A program made the translations under genes and the position numbers. From Xanthomonas sp. 10-10 (GTDB lineage: Bacteria > Pseudomonadota > Gammaproteobacteria > Xanthomonadales > Xanthomonadaceae): a stretch of DNA of 64,000 bases. The notes under the pieces are model-generated. The model saw only the letters and a list, made by a program, of their open reading frames with translations. It was not told where the DNA came from and did not search any database. The DNA lies in the NCBI RefSeq assembly GCF_040182365.1, contig NZ_CP144460.1, positions 124,001 through 188,000 of the forward strand, read 5' to 3'. Positions 1 through 8,816 of this stretch are shown one piece after another (position 1 is the stretch's first letter; every line of letters starts with the position of its first letter).

Positions 1-509
1 ACCTGGCCCACGCACGTCGCCTGGCCGGCAGCACCGGCGCATTGCTGTGGTTTCGTAGCGGCGGCAAGAGCTACGTGGTGCGCGATCCGGCCACCCTGCA
101 GCGCATCCGTGTGCTGTACGCACCGGTCAGCCAGCTGGGTCAGGCCCAAGGCGCGCTGGGCGAGCGGCAGGGCCGGCTCGGCGAGCAGCAAGCGGTGCTG
201 GGGACGCAGATGGCCGCCGTGGCCGCACGCGATGCGGCCGCTGCCGTTGCGCAGGCGCGCGCGTCGCTGGCACGCGACCATGCGGCGGCGCGCACCACCA
301 CGCCCGTCGCGCAGCAAGCCAACGCCGCCAGCCAGCGCAGCACCCGGCAGCAGATCGAGGCATTGGCCACGCAACAGCAAGCGCTCGCCGCGCAGCAGGC
401 CGATCTGGCCACGCAGCAGGCGGCGGCAAGCGCGCGTGCAGACGGCCAGGCGCGGCAGGTCATGCGCGAGGCCCTCCGGAACGGCCTGGCAAGCCCTGTG
501 GCGCGGTGA
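1..509 (+). CDS. C-terminal part of an unrecognised coiled-coil protein (5' truncated)
   Basis: The frame is open from the window edge (codons in phase from position 3) and stops at a TGA at 507-509, leaving about 168 residues. A short folded-looking start (LWFRSGGKSYVVRDP) is followed by about 120 residues made almost only of A, Q, L, G and R, with LGERQ/LGEQQ and LAxQQ repeats in heptad-like spacing, so a long coiled coil is likely. No membrane segment is visible. The next gene on the same strand starts 57 bp downstream. I do not recognise the family and give no function. That it is a real gene is supported by the codon bias and the uninterrupted frame. Confidence 0.6.
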   Translation, partial: LAHARRLAGSTGALLWFRSGGKSYVVRDPATLQRIRVLYAPVSQLGQAQGALGERQGRLGEQQAVLGTQMAAVAARDAAAAVAQARASLARDHAAARTTTPVAQQANAASQRSTRQQIEALATQQQALAAQQADLATQQAAASARADGQARQVMREALRNGLASPVAR

Positions 510-566
510 TCGCGGCGGCCGCGGTTCGCCGATACTGCAGAGCATTGGCGCAAAAGCGAGCAGGCG

Positions 567-1682
567 ATGACGTACCGGGTGGTGGTGTTGGGCGGCTATG
601 GGCACTTCGGTGCGCGCATCGTGCGGGCGCTGGCCGCGCTGCCGCACCTGCATGTCATTGCCGCCGGGCGTCATCCCGGCGCGATCGCGGCAACCTGGCC
701 CGAGGCTGCGCCCGGTCGTATTTCCGCATGCCGGCTGGATAGCACTGCCGACGATTTCGCCACGCGCCTGGCAGCCACCGCAGCCGATGTGGTGGTGCAC
801 ACCGCCGGGCCGTTCCAGGGCCAGGACCACGCAGTGGCGCGGTGCTGCCTGCAGGCAGGCATGCACTACATCGACCTGGCCGACGGCCGCGCGTTCGTGC
901 GCGACTTCCCGGCCGCCTTGCATGCGCTGGCACAGCAGGCCGGCCGCGTGGCGATCAGCGGTGCCAGCACCTTGCCCGCGTTGTCCAGCGCGGTGGTGGA
1001 TGCGCTGTTGCCGCGCTTCTCGACCCTGCATGCCATCGGCATGGTGATCGCGCCCGCGCAGGGCACGCCGCTGGGGCTGGCCACCGTACGCGCGGTGCTG
1101 TCGTACTGCGGCACGCCGTTTACCTGGTGGAGCGAGGGCCGCTGGCAGACCGTGGTGGGCTGGGCGGGGCCGCAGCGCGTGCAGTTCGCACAGCTGGCAC
1201 CGCGCCTGGCATCGCCCTGCGATGTGCCCGACCACGACCTGCTGCCGCAGCGCTACCCCGGCGTGCGCAGCGTGCAGTTCCGCGCCGCGCTGGAGGTGAC
1301 GTTCCTGCAGCGCTGCCTGGCCGCGCTGGCCTGGTTACGCCAGCGCGGCGTGCCGTTGCCGATGTCGCGCCTGGCGCAAGCGCTCGCACGTGCGGGGCGC
1401 TGGTTCGATCGCTTCGGCACCGACCTGGGCGGCATGCGCGTGGAGCTGGCCGGCGAGCGCGATGGACAGCCGCTCACCGTGCGTTGGGATCTCACCGCGG
1501 CGATGTTGCACGGACCGGAGATCCCCTGTTTTGCCGCGATCCTGCTGGTGCGCAAACTTGCGGCAGGGCAGGCGATGCCAAGCGGTGCGTACGCCTGCAT
1601 GGGCCTGCTGACCTTGGCCGAGTTCGAGCAGGAATTCGACGCATGGCAGATGACCACCGAAGTGACGCAGACGTGGCAGTGA
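567..1682 (+). CDS. Saccharopine dehydrogenase-like NAD(P)-binding protein
   Basis: 371 residues. A Rossmann nucleotide-binding motif lies at the extreme N-terminus (VVVLGGYGHFG, G-x2-G-x2-G), followed by the HTAGPFQGQDHAVARCCL stretch typical of the saccharopine dehydrogenase NADP-binding family, which includes carboxynorspermidine reductase-like and trans-acting enoyl reductase-like enzymes. The C-terminal half is the usual poorly conserved catalytic part. It is expected to be a cytosolic oxidoreductase; the substrate cannot be read from sequence. The start follows a run of purines (gcgagcagGCG) and gives the complete Rossmann motif. The neighbouring genes do not indicate a pathway. Confidence 0.8.
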   Translation: MTYRVVVLGGYGHFGARIVRALAALPHLHVIAAGRHPGAIAATWPEAAPGRISACRLDSTADDFATRLAATAADVVVHTAGPFQGQDHAVARCCLQAGMHYIDLADGRAFVRDFPAALHALAQQAGRVAISGASTLPALSSAVVDALLPRFSTLHAIGMVIAPAQGTPLGLATVRAVLSYCGTPFTWWSEGRWQTVVGWAGPQRVQFAQLAPRLASPCDVPDHDLLPQRYPGVRSVQFRAALEVTFLQRCLAALAWLRQRGVPLPMSRLAQALARAGRWFDRFGTDLGGMRVELAGERDGQPLTVRWDLTAAMLHGPEIPCFAAILLVRKLAAGQAMPSGAYACMGLLTLAEFEQEFDAWQMTTEVTQTWQ

Positions 1683-1889
1683 CCGCCTGCCGCCAACCGC
1701 CAACCGCTCTCGCCACCCCACGCGTCACAAGGGCATCGGGACTGCACAGCGTCGAGTACGTAACGCTGTGCATGCGCTGGTGAGAGGCGACATCGCTTGC
1801 GTGCCGGCGGGCTTTGGCCGCACGAGGAGCGGCTTCCAGTGTCGTGCGGCAGGTACGCAACAAGCTGCCCTAGATGGCGTGTTTCAACC

Positions 1890-2675
1890 TCACACCTCCC
1901 GCACCGTCCGAAACGCCTCCATATCCGCAAACGTGCAAAAGTGAAACCGCGGGATGGTGATCGGGCCCGCTGCCGCCAGTCGCTTGAGCCAGTTGCCCAC
2001 TGCGGCGCGATAGTCCGCCTGTTCTGCGCGATCGAGCGTCTGGCACAGGTAGGCCAGCGAGACATGAAACTGGAAATTGACGTAGTCCGGGCGCTGCAGG
2101 CGGGTCAGCGTCATCAGCGCCTGGCGCGCGGCTTCCAGGCGCTGTGCGGTCTGCGTATCGGCAGGGCGCAGCGGGATGAGCAGGTTGTCGTTGTTGCCGG
2201 TCCTGGCCGCAGCCGGATTCACCACAAAGCTGCACGCACCCAGCGGCGCCGCCGTGCGTTGCCTCAGCCGCGCAAGAAACTCCGCATGGATGTCGCTCAA
2301 GGCCACATTGCGCGCCAGGTCGCCTGGCCACGGCCCGCTTGCGCGGTCGATCTCGTTGACCCCGCCCAGCAGGGTTGCGTGATAACTGCTGGGCGGTAGC
2401 AGCGCGAACTTGTTCGCGAAGCCGTGCCCGGGTAGCTCGCGGTAGATATCCAGCACCCGGTCGAAACTGTCGTAGCCATCGCCCTGTTGCTGGAGATGGC
2501 CCAGAAACGTATTGCCGGCAAATGCCATCGGCCGGCGCGAGCGCAAGAACTTGCGCCCGAGATCCGGCGGCGGTGTGGCGCTTGATGCGGGCAAGGCCGA
2601 GCCCAGCAGCGAGGCGCCAGCGGCGGCCGCTACCAGGCGACGTCGGCTGATGCGTGTATCCAACAATGACGGCAT
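1890..2675 (-). CDS. DUF1868 / 2H-phosphoesterase-like protein with Tat-type signal
   Basis: 261 residues from the ATG at 2675. The N-terminus SRRRLVAAAAGASLLGSALPA reads as a twin-arginine signal, which fixes this start over the longer in-frame extension. Two H-x-[ST] motifs (YHATLLGG and FHVSLAYL) about 120 residues apart are the signature of the 2H phosphoesterase superfamily (LigT-like). DUF1868 members share this fold. The protein is probably periplasmic and may act on cyclic phosphates or nucleotide-linked substrates, which is inference from the fold only. It is transcribed convergently with the upstream reductase. Confidence 0.75.
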   Translation of the reverse strand: MPSLLDTRISRRRLVAAAAGASLLGSALPASSATPPPDLGRKFLRSRRPMAFAGNTFLGHLQQQGDGYDSFDRVLDIYRELPGHGFANKFALLPPSSYHATLLGGVNEIDRASGPWPGDLARNVALSDIHAEFLARLRQRTAAPLGACSFVVNPAAARTGNNDNLLIPLRPADTQTAQRLEAARQALMTLTRLQRPDYVNFQFHVSLAYLCQTLDRAEQADYRAAVGNWLKRLAAAGPITIPRFHFCTFADMEAFRTVREV

Positions 2676-3342
2676 GCGGCAATCCTTCAAATTCCATGTC
2701 AAGCCACGACATGCGCGATAACCCCGGCCACGTCGCAGTGCATTGGTGTGTATCGATAGCGGCGCTTGCGGCGAGCTGACGAACCGACAACGGCCGGCAG
2801 CGCAGCGCGGCGGCGATGACGCGCTGCACACGAGCCAGTGGGCAGGCCTGCAAGATGCCGGCAAACACCGCTGCAAATGGAACAGCCACGGCAAGCCTAG
2901 GACTGCCGGTAAAAACGCATATGACAACGCACCGTCTTTCGCCATGAACCCGCTGCCTTCTTCGCGAATGCGGCGACGCCTTCGTGTTGCAGCCTTTGGG
3001 GGCCCGGGCGAGCAGGTGGATGCAGGTGTCGTGTGGCCGGTCCATCCGAAGGCCGCCGATGAGACGACAACCCGACGCACCGCCGCGGCCTTGCGTCTTC
3101 CACATCCGGCGAACGTTGCGGAGGGACAGAGCGCTGGCCCTCGCACAACGAGCGATCGCACCTGCGCATGCCGATGCTGATCACCACGTTCGACACAACG
3201 CGCACGCGGCTGCGCTTCCATGAGAGGCGACAGAAGAGGGCGCCCCGGTGCCGGGCAAGCATTCACCCACGCACCGCATCGCCGATATCCGGATCCAACC
3301 CGATCCGACGCACCGCCAACGCGCCCGCGCTCGCCCAGAGGG
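2676..3342. other. Non-coding stretch between the DUF1868 gene and mrfB
   Basis: 667 bases. Open frames exist on both strands but none has a family resemblance, a convincing ribosome binding site or the codon bias of the flanking genes. I see no T-tract terminator or long inverted repeat. The first ~100 bases must contain the promoter of the DUF1868 gene. Confidence 0.5.
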
Positions 3343-5139
3343 CTACACCGACTCCATCAACGGAATCACTTCCCGGTCCTGCGCCTCCACCTCCACCAGC
3401 CGCTGCATCAGCAGCGACAGCGTCACCACGTCCTGGTGGTTGTGGTCGGCCACCCGGCGCAGGTTGCGCGCGCTGCCGCCGCGCAGATAGCTCAGCCATG
3501 CCGCCGGCGCTTCGGAGCCGGGCAGGTCGTCCTCGCGCACCACGCGCAGCAGCTGCCGCTCGATGGTGGAGAGCTTGCAGTTCTCCCAGGTGCCGCGATA
3601 CCGGCGGCGGGTGGGGAACAACAGATCCACGTGATCCAACGCGGAAATCGGGTCGCCGCGTCGCGCCAGCCGGTACCGCGTCTTCAACAGCGGCGCGTCA
3701 TAGCAGCGGCCGTTGTAGCTGGACAACACCGTGCGCGGCGTGAGCCAGGTACGGAACAGATCCAGCATGGTGCTCTCGGCGGCCATCGTGGACATCATCA
3801 GCTGGCGCACGCGCAGGCCGCTGCCTTGCACGGCATCGGTGCACCACTGCGCCACCCCGATCATGAAGGCGCGTGTGCCGGTACCGCCGGCAAGGCCGGT
3901 GGTTTCGGTATCGAAGAACAGCAGGTCCAGGGGGTCGACCGCGTCCTCGCGCTTGGCAAACGCCAGCGAGAGCGCTTGGCCGGGAATCGGCTGCGGCAGG
4001 AAGGCTTCGATCAGATGCAGGCCGGGTGCGATTTCGTCGCCCGGCAGCTGCCGATCGGTGGACGCCGCGCGTACTGGCGGATGCGTCGACACCGCACGTT
4101 CGCGCAGGCCGATCATCTTGCGCAAGCCGGCAATGTCGGTGCGTTGCTGCAGCGGCGGTGCCGTGGTTGTGTTGCGCGCTGCTGGCGAGCGGCTTGCGAC
4201 ATCTGTCTCCACGGCATCGATTGCCTCGACATCGACATCGACAGCGGATGACAACGCCGGCTTGTGGCGCACATCGTGCTCCACCCACGCAAACACCGAT
4301 GCCTCGCGCGCAGGCGGTGCAGGGGTGGGCGACAGCAAGCCGCTGCGCGTAAACGTCGGGGCGGCGGTCTGTGCGCGCACATCATGCGAGCGGCCGGCCA
4401 TGGCAGCATCGCGTGCAGGCGCTGTATTGCGAGCATGCGCGCGTGCAGCAGGTGACGCGGCGCTGGAGACCGCAGCACGCTGCGCACGCGTCGGTATCGC
4501 TGCATCGTCCTTGCGCGATGCAGGTGTCAGCCCGCCGACCTGACGGCGCAGCAGGCGCAGACGTTCCGCACTGACGCCCGAGGCGCTGCCAGGTGCAGGC
4601 GGTGCCTGGTCCTGCGTTGGCGGCGTCGCAATGTCGGCAGCCACGTGCGCACCGCTTGCATGCGTACCGCCTGAGATAGCGCCAACCGTCGCTGTCTCAA
4701 CGGCTGCTCGCCTGAGCAATGCCGGCTGCGTCTGTGGCGCAGACGGCTTGGTCGCGCGCTCGCTCGCCCATGCCGGCGCCACAGCGTTCACGTCGCTCTG
4801 CGTGATCGTCGGCGTAGCAACGCGCAAGGCTTCAACACGGCGCGCTGCGTCCGCCTGACCTGGCTCATCCGACAACCGCAAGGCCGGCGTATATGCGGGC
4901 ACATCGGCCGCAGCAGAGGTTGCGGCCGCTGGCACCATCGGCGCAGACGATGTGCCCGGCCTGGCTGCATCAACAGCTGTCTGCGGCATCTCACGCACAA
5001 GTGCGGCGTCGGCATCGTTCGCACGCGCCGCTGCTGCCCCTTGCAGTGCATCGCTGTCAGCAACCACCGCGGGCGCAGGCACATCCGCATGCCCCGCCTG
5101 CCGACGCAGCAAGCGCAGGCGCTCTGCACTCACGCTCAT
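3343..5139 (-). CDS. mrfB: MrfB/YprB-like DEDD exonuclease with long disordered N-terminus
   Basis: 598 residues. Residues ~400-595 form a YprB-type RNase H-like exonuclease: the DTETTG motif supplies the first acidic pair, DAPLLKTR a later Asp, and HNHQDVVTL the terminal His/Asp. The first ~380 residues are low-complexity and Ala/Thr/Asp-rich, and contain a duplicated segment (VSAERLRLLRRQ at residues 3-14 and 189-200). In Bacillus subtilis the equivalent pair MrfA (helicase) and MrfB (exonuclease) repairs mitomycin C damage. Here the start codon overlaps the helicase stop (ATGA, 5136-5139), so the two are translationally coupled. The exonuclease domain is certain; the repair role is inferred from the pairing. 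The long N-terminus is longer than I would expect for the family. Confidence 0.85.
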   Translation of the reverse strand: MSVSAERLRLLRRQAGHADVPAPAVVADSDALQGAAAARANDADAALVREMPQTAVDAARPGTSSAPMVPAAATSAAADVPAYTPALRLSDEPGQADAARRVEALRVATPTITQSDVNAVAPAWASERATKPSAPQTQPALLRRAAVETATVGAISGGTHASGAHVAADIATPPTQDQAPPAPGSASGVSAERLRLLRRQVGGLTPASRKDDAAIPTRAQRAAVSSAASPAARAHARNTAPARDAAMAGRSHDVRAQTAAPTFTRSGLLSPTPAPPAREASVFAWVEHDVRHKPALSSAVDVDVEAIDAVETDVASRSPAARNTTTAPPLQQRTDIAGLRKMIGLRERAVSTHPPVRAASTDRQLPGDEIAPGLHLIEAFLPQPIPGQALSLAFAKREDAVDPLDLLFFDTETTGLAGGTGTRAFMIGVAQWCTDAVQGSGLRVRQLMMSTMAAESTMLDLFRTWLTPRTVLSSYNGRCYDAPLLKTRYRLARRGDPISALDHVDLLFPTRRRYRGTWENCKLSTIERQLLRVVREDDLPGSEAPAAWLSYLRGGSARNLRRVADHNHQDVVTLSLLMQRLVEVEAQDREVIPLMESV

Positions 5140-7631
5140 GCAAGCACGTCCAGCGCCAGGTCGTCGTCCACCTGGGTGGCATGGCGTAGCGGCGCATCGG
5201 CATCGAACAACAGCGCCAGTACCGTCAACGCCAGCGACTTGGGCGACTCGCCCTTACCTTCCTCGTGCGCGGCCAGCACCGGGCCCACGCAGGCCGGGCA
5301 GCCGGCGCTGCAATCGCACCGCCGCACCAGTTCGTCGGCGCGCTGCAGCAGCTCGGCCTGACGCAGCCACAGCGGCTCGCTCAGGCCCACCCCGCCGGGG
5401 AAGTTGTCGTACAGATACACCGTGGGCACGAAGGCCTGCTGCAGTTCCACCGCGTCGTGCTCGCCTTCCTCCACGCCGCGCAGTTGTCCACGCCCGGTCT
5501 GGTCGGCCACCGCAAACCATGCGCCGTCGCCATTGCCCACTGCCTTTTGCAGGTCGCGCGCGTCGGCCATCACTGCCACCGTGGCCACCACGTGCAGCGC
5601 ATAGGCGGCACCTAAAAATCCATCCAGCGCATCCTGCTTGGACGCGAACGCCTTGCCCAGGGTGGCCTGCGGCAGCTGCCACCACACCGCAGTGGTGTGC
5701 AGTTCCTGGTCGGGCAGGTTGACCGGGCCGTAGCCGATGTTCTCGTGCGTGTAGTAGCGGATCTTCTTGTAGCCGGACACGCGCCGCACCACGTGCACCT
5801 CGCCATGGTGCGAATCGCCGCGCCCGGCCACGCCGCCATCGAAGCGGTCCAGCACCTTCAACTTGGTGTAGTCGATGCTGTCGGTGTAGTAGTCCACGTG
5901 GGTGTGCGTGACATAGGCCTTGCGGCCTTCCCAATCCAGCCGCTCCACCTGGTACGGGGTGCTCTGCACCATGTGGATGGCGCCTTCGTACAAGGTCAGT
6001 GCAGCGGCCGAGTAATCCACCTCGGCAATGATCTGCTGTTTGCCGTCGCTCTTGTCCACCACCACGAAGTTGCCGTCGGCCACCGAGCGCAGGCTCACTG
6101 CGTTGGCCGGGTAGCTGTCGGCGATCCATTCCCAGCGGTCGCCTTCCTGGTGGATCACTTCGCTCTCGGCCAAGGCTTCCAGGAACACCAGCGGGTCGAT
6201 CGGCCCGAACGGCTCGCTGGCAATGAACGGCAATTCGAACGCCGCGCAGCGGATGTGGTCGAACAGGATCAGCGGCTGGTCCGGCGCGATGCGCGCATGC
6301 TCGGGCGAGGCATCGGCAAAGAAATCCGGATGCCGCACCACGTACTGGTCCAGCGGCTGCGAACTGGCCACCAGCACGCCCAGCGCCGGTTGCTGGCGGC
6401 GCCCGGCGCGGCCGAAGCGCTGCCAGGTCGCCGCCACGCTGCCGGGGTAACCGTTGAGGATCACCACATCCAGCGCGCCGATATCCACGCCCAGTTCCAA
6501 TGCCGAAGTGGACACGATGCCGTCGATATTGCCGGCGCGCATCGCGCGCTCCACCTCGCGCCGCTCGGTGGGCAGGTAGCCGCCGCGGTAGGCACGGATC
6601 CGTGGCGGCTTGCGCGGGTCGTGGTCGAAGATGTCCTTCAGGTATTTGGTCAGCACTTCCACCATCAGGCGCGTCTGCGCAAACACCAGCGTCTTCAGGC
6701 CGGACTTGATCGCGATGCGCGCAATGCGGTTGCTCTGCGAGCGTGCGGAGGCGCGCAGGCCGAGATCGGCATTGACCACCGGCGGGTTCCACAGCAACAC
6801 GTGCTTGTCGCCGGTTGGCGCGCCGGACTCGGTGATCGCATGCACCTGTTCCTCGATCAAGGCCTGCGCGTGCGCATGCGGGTTGCCGATGGTGGCCGAG
6901 CACAGGATGAACTGCGGGTTGGCACCATAGAACGCGCAGATGCGCTTGAGCCGGCGCAGCACGTTGGTGACGTGGCTGCCGAACACGCCGCGATAAGTGT
7001 GGATCTCGTCGATCACCACGTAGCGCAGGTTTTCGAAGAACTGCGCCCACTTGGTGTGATGCGGCAGGATCGCCTGGTGCAGCATGTCCGGGTTGCTCAC
7101 CACGATGTCGCCATGCAGGCGGATCGCCTGGCGCGCATCGCCGGGCGTGTCGCCGTCGAAGGTGAAGGCCTTCACCCCCAGCTCGCCGGCGCGGTTCAAT
7201 TCCAGCAACTCGGCCACCTGGTCCTGCGCCAACGCCTTGGTCGGGAACAGGTACAGCGCCTTGGCGCCGGAGCTCATCGCCGCGCTCACCACCGGCAGCG
7301 TGTAGCACAGCGACTTGCCCGAGGCGGTGGGCGTCACGATCGCTACATGCTCGCCGCGCTGAGTGGCCGCCCAGGCGTCGGCTTGGTGGCTGTAAAGCTG
7401 GCTGATGCCGCGCGCGCGCAAGGCATCGGCCAGCGCGGCCGGCACATCGGCGGGAATCGGCGCATAGCGGCCGTCGCGGCCGGGCAGGGTGAAGCTGCCG
7501 GTGATGCGGTCGTGGTAACGCCGTTCCAGGCGTTCGGTGAGCAGTGCGCCATCGCGGCTGGGCCGGCCATCGGTGGTGGCCAGCGCGCGTTCGGCGGTTT
7601 CGGTGCGGGGAGCGAGGGCAAACGGAGGCAT
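5136..7631 (-). CDS. mrfA: MrfA/YprA-like DExH helicase with C-terminal Cys cluster
   Basis: 831 residues. Superfamily 2 helicase motifs appear in order: PTASGKS (motif I, residues ~101-107), DEIH (motif II), SAT (motif III) and QRFGRAGR (motif VI). The C-terminal domain (DUF1998 type) ends with four cysteines in RRCDCSAGCPACVG, the metal-binding group seen in MrfA. The family unwinds damaged DNA for the coupled exonuclease encoded immediately downstream. The start at 7631 is chosen because GGGAG lies 8 bases upstream; the in-frame ATG at 7655 has no Shine-Dalgarno and sits inside a hairpin. The cytosolic repair role is inferred from the B. subtilis pair. Confidence 0.88.
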   Translation of the reverse strand: MPPFALAPRTETAERALATTDGRPSRDGALLTERLERRYHDRITGSFTLPGRDGRYAPIPADVPAALADALRARGISQLYSHQADAWAATQRGEHVAIVTPTASGKSLCYTLPVVSAAMSSGAKALYLFPTKALAQDQVAELLELNRAGELGVKAFTFDGDTPGDARQAIRLHGDIVVSNPDMLHQAILPHHTKWAQFFENLRYVVIDEIHTYRGVFGSHVTNVLRRLKRICAFYGANPQFILCSATIGNPHAHAQALIEEQVHAITESGAPTGDKHVLLWNPPVVNADLGLRASARSQSNRIARIAIKSGLKTLVFAQTRLMVEVLTKYLKDIFDHDPRKPPRIRAYRGGYLPTERREVERAMRAGNIDGIVSTSALELGVDIGALDVVILNGYPGSVAATWQRFGRAGRRQQPALGVLVASSQPLDQYVVRHPDFFADASPEHARIAPDQPLILFDHIRCAAFELPFIASEPFGPIDPLVFLEALAESEVIHQEGDRWEWIADSYPANAVSLRSVADGNFVVVDKSDGKQQIIAEVDYSAAALTLYEGAIHMVQSTPYQVERLDWEGRKAYVTHTHVDYYTDSIDYTKLKVLDRFDGGVAGRGDSHHGEVHVVRRVSGYKKIRYYTHENIGYGPVNLPDQELHTTAVWWQLPQATLGKAFASKQDALDGFLGAAYALHVVATVAVMADARDLQKAVGNGDGAWFAVADQTGRGQLRGVEEGEHDAVELQQAFVPTVYLYDNFPGGVGLSEPLWLRQAELLQRADELVRRCDCSAGCPACVGPVLAAHEEGKGESPKSLALTVLALLFDADAPLRHATQVDDDLALDVLA

Positions 7632-7654
7632 ACGGCGGCTCCCAAAGAGGGGCA

Positions 7655-7675
7655 TGAGACAGGGGAGGTGTCTCA
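7655..7675 (-). promoter_or_regulatory. Hairpin in mrfA leader with loop complementary to the Shine-Dalgarno
   Basis: On the minus strand TGAGACA and TGTCTCA form a perfect 7-bp stem around the loop CCTCCCC. The mrfA Shine-Dalgarno GGGAG lies about 15 bases further 3', and CTCCC in the loop can pair with it. Another TGAGAC-type hexamer lies just upstream, at 7681-7686 on the plus strand. The structure is seen directly; a regulatory role is inference. Confidence 0.4.
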
Positions 7676-7805
7676 GGGTATGAGACCGGGGCCAAACCGG
7701 CGAGCCTGTGTCACTGAGCGGATTCAGCAAGCCGGGTATTCTGTTGCCCCCGCCGCGTCATCGTTGCCCTGCACGGCGTGGGCTCCCCCACCTTGAAGAA
7801 CCGCC

Positions 7806-8468
7806 GTGCCCGTTCCCCCCAGTGTCACCGCTCCACACTACAAGACCCCCGCTGCCCGCCGTGCCGACGTGATCGTGCATGCCGCCGGCCTGTTCCTTGC
7901 CATCGTCGGTGGCGCCTGGATGGTGTGGCGTGCCCACGCCAACCAGACCATGTTGCTGGCCACCTGCGTGTATGCGCTGGGCCTGTTGACCATGTTCGCC
8001 TGCTCGGCGGCCTACAACTTCGCCCCGCCGCTGCGCCAACCGATGCTGCGCAAGTTCGACCATGCCGGCATCTTCGTGATGATCGCCGGCTCGTACACGC
8101 CGTTTTTTCTGGTCGCGCTCGATGGCAGCTGGCGCTGGGCCATGATCCTGACCGTCTGGAGCGTGGCGCTGTTCGGCGTGTTCGCCAAACTGTGCCTGCC
8201 CGGTATCGCCAAGGGCTTCTGGGTGGCGATCTACCTGCTGCTGGGTTGGGCCGGGATCGTGGTGGTCAACCAGATGATCGCCGGCCTGGACAGCGCGGTG
8301 CTGTGGCTCATCGTCGCCGGCGGCGCGTTCTACACGGTGGGCGTGACCTTCTACGTGCGCAAATCCATGGTCTACAACCGCGCCATCTGGCACGCCCACG
8401 TGCTGGGCGGCGCGCTGTCGCACTGGTATGCCATTTGGCTGTGCCTGCGGCCGGTGGTAGTTAACTGA
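7806..8468 (+). CDS. Hemolysin III / PAQR-family membrane protein
   Basis: 220 residues starting at a GTG. About seven hydrophobic segments are visible. Family marks include an early HAAGLF (after ADVIV), FDHAGIFVMIAGSYTPF in the middle and HAHVLGGALSHWYAIW near the end, whose His/Asp residues form the metal site of HlyIII/PAQR (YqfA-like) proteins. Length is normal for the family. Members are inner-membrane proteins possibly with metal-dependent hydrolase activity; the cytolysin label comes from one Bacillus protein and should not be assumed here. It is divergent from mrfA. Confidence 0.85.
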   Translation: MPVPPSVTAPHYKTPAARRADVIVHAAGLFLAIVGGAWMVWRAHANQTMLLATCVYALGLLTMFACSAAYNFAPPLRQPMLRKFDHAGIFVMIAGSYTPFFLVALDGSWRWAMILTVWSVALFGVFAKLCLPGIAKGFWVAIYLLLGWAGIVVVNQMIAGLDSAVLWLIVAGGAFYTVGVTFYVRKSMVYNRAIWHAHVLGGALSHWYAIWLCLRPVVVN

Positions 8469-8816
8469 CGGCTGGTGTGAACTGCTGCTATTAAGTGCAT
8501 TTTATAAGCGTATTCTACAAATAAAAATGGCAAAATTTAAAATGCAACCCCGAAACCGGGCCCCTCAAATTTTTGAGGAAAATAAACTGGTTTATACGCG
8601 ACGGTGAGCAGTGTGATAAATATATCTTGGGTAGTGGAGAAGGGGGTGTATGGTCGAATTTTGGTTGAAGCAAATAAAAATTAAATTTTATTATGCTTGC
8701 CGAATGGGCTTCTATTTCTCAGAGCGGGGGGCAATGCAAAAGGTTGCTATGTGACCGGAGTGACCTAAATGGGTGAAAGTAAGGGAATTATCGCCGAAGG
8801 GCTAATGGGGAATGTT
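8469..8816. other. AT-rich intergenic region with hairpins, upstream of the lectin gene
   Basis: GC drops sharply compared with the preceding gene. Two hairpins are visible. CCTCAAA/TTTGAGG with a 2-base loop spans 8563-8578. A 10-bp stem (GCA + AATAAAA paired with TTTTATT + TGC, one bulged A) spans 8670-8696. No gene is seen. The composition suggests acquired DNA together with the lectin gene. Confidence 0.55.

Noticed and set aside
2743-3266. Several 70-150-residue frames on both strands
   Set aside because: Overlapping, no start signals and Arg/Pro-rich composition typical of chance frames in GC-rich DNA.
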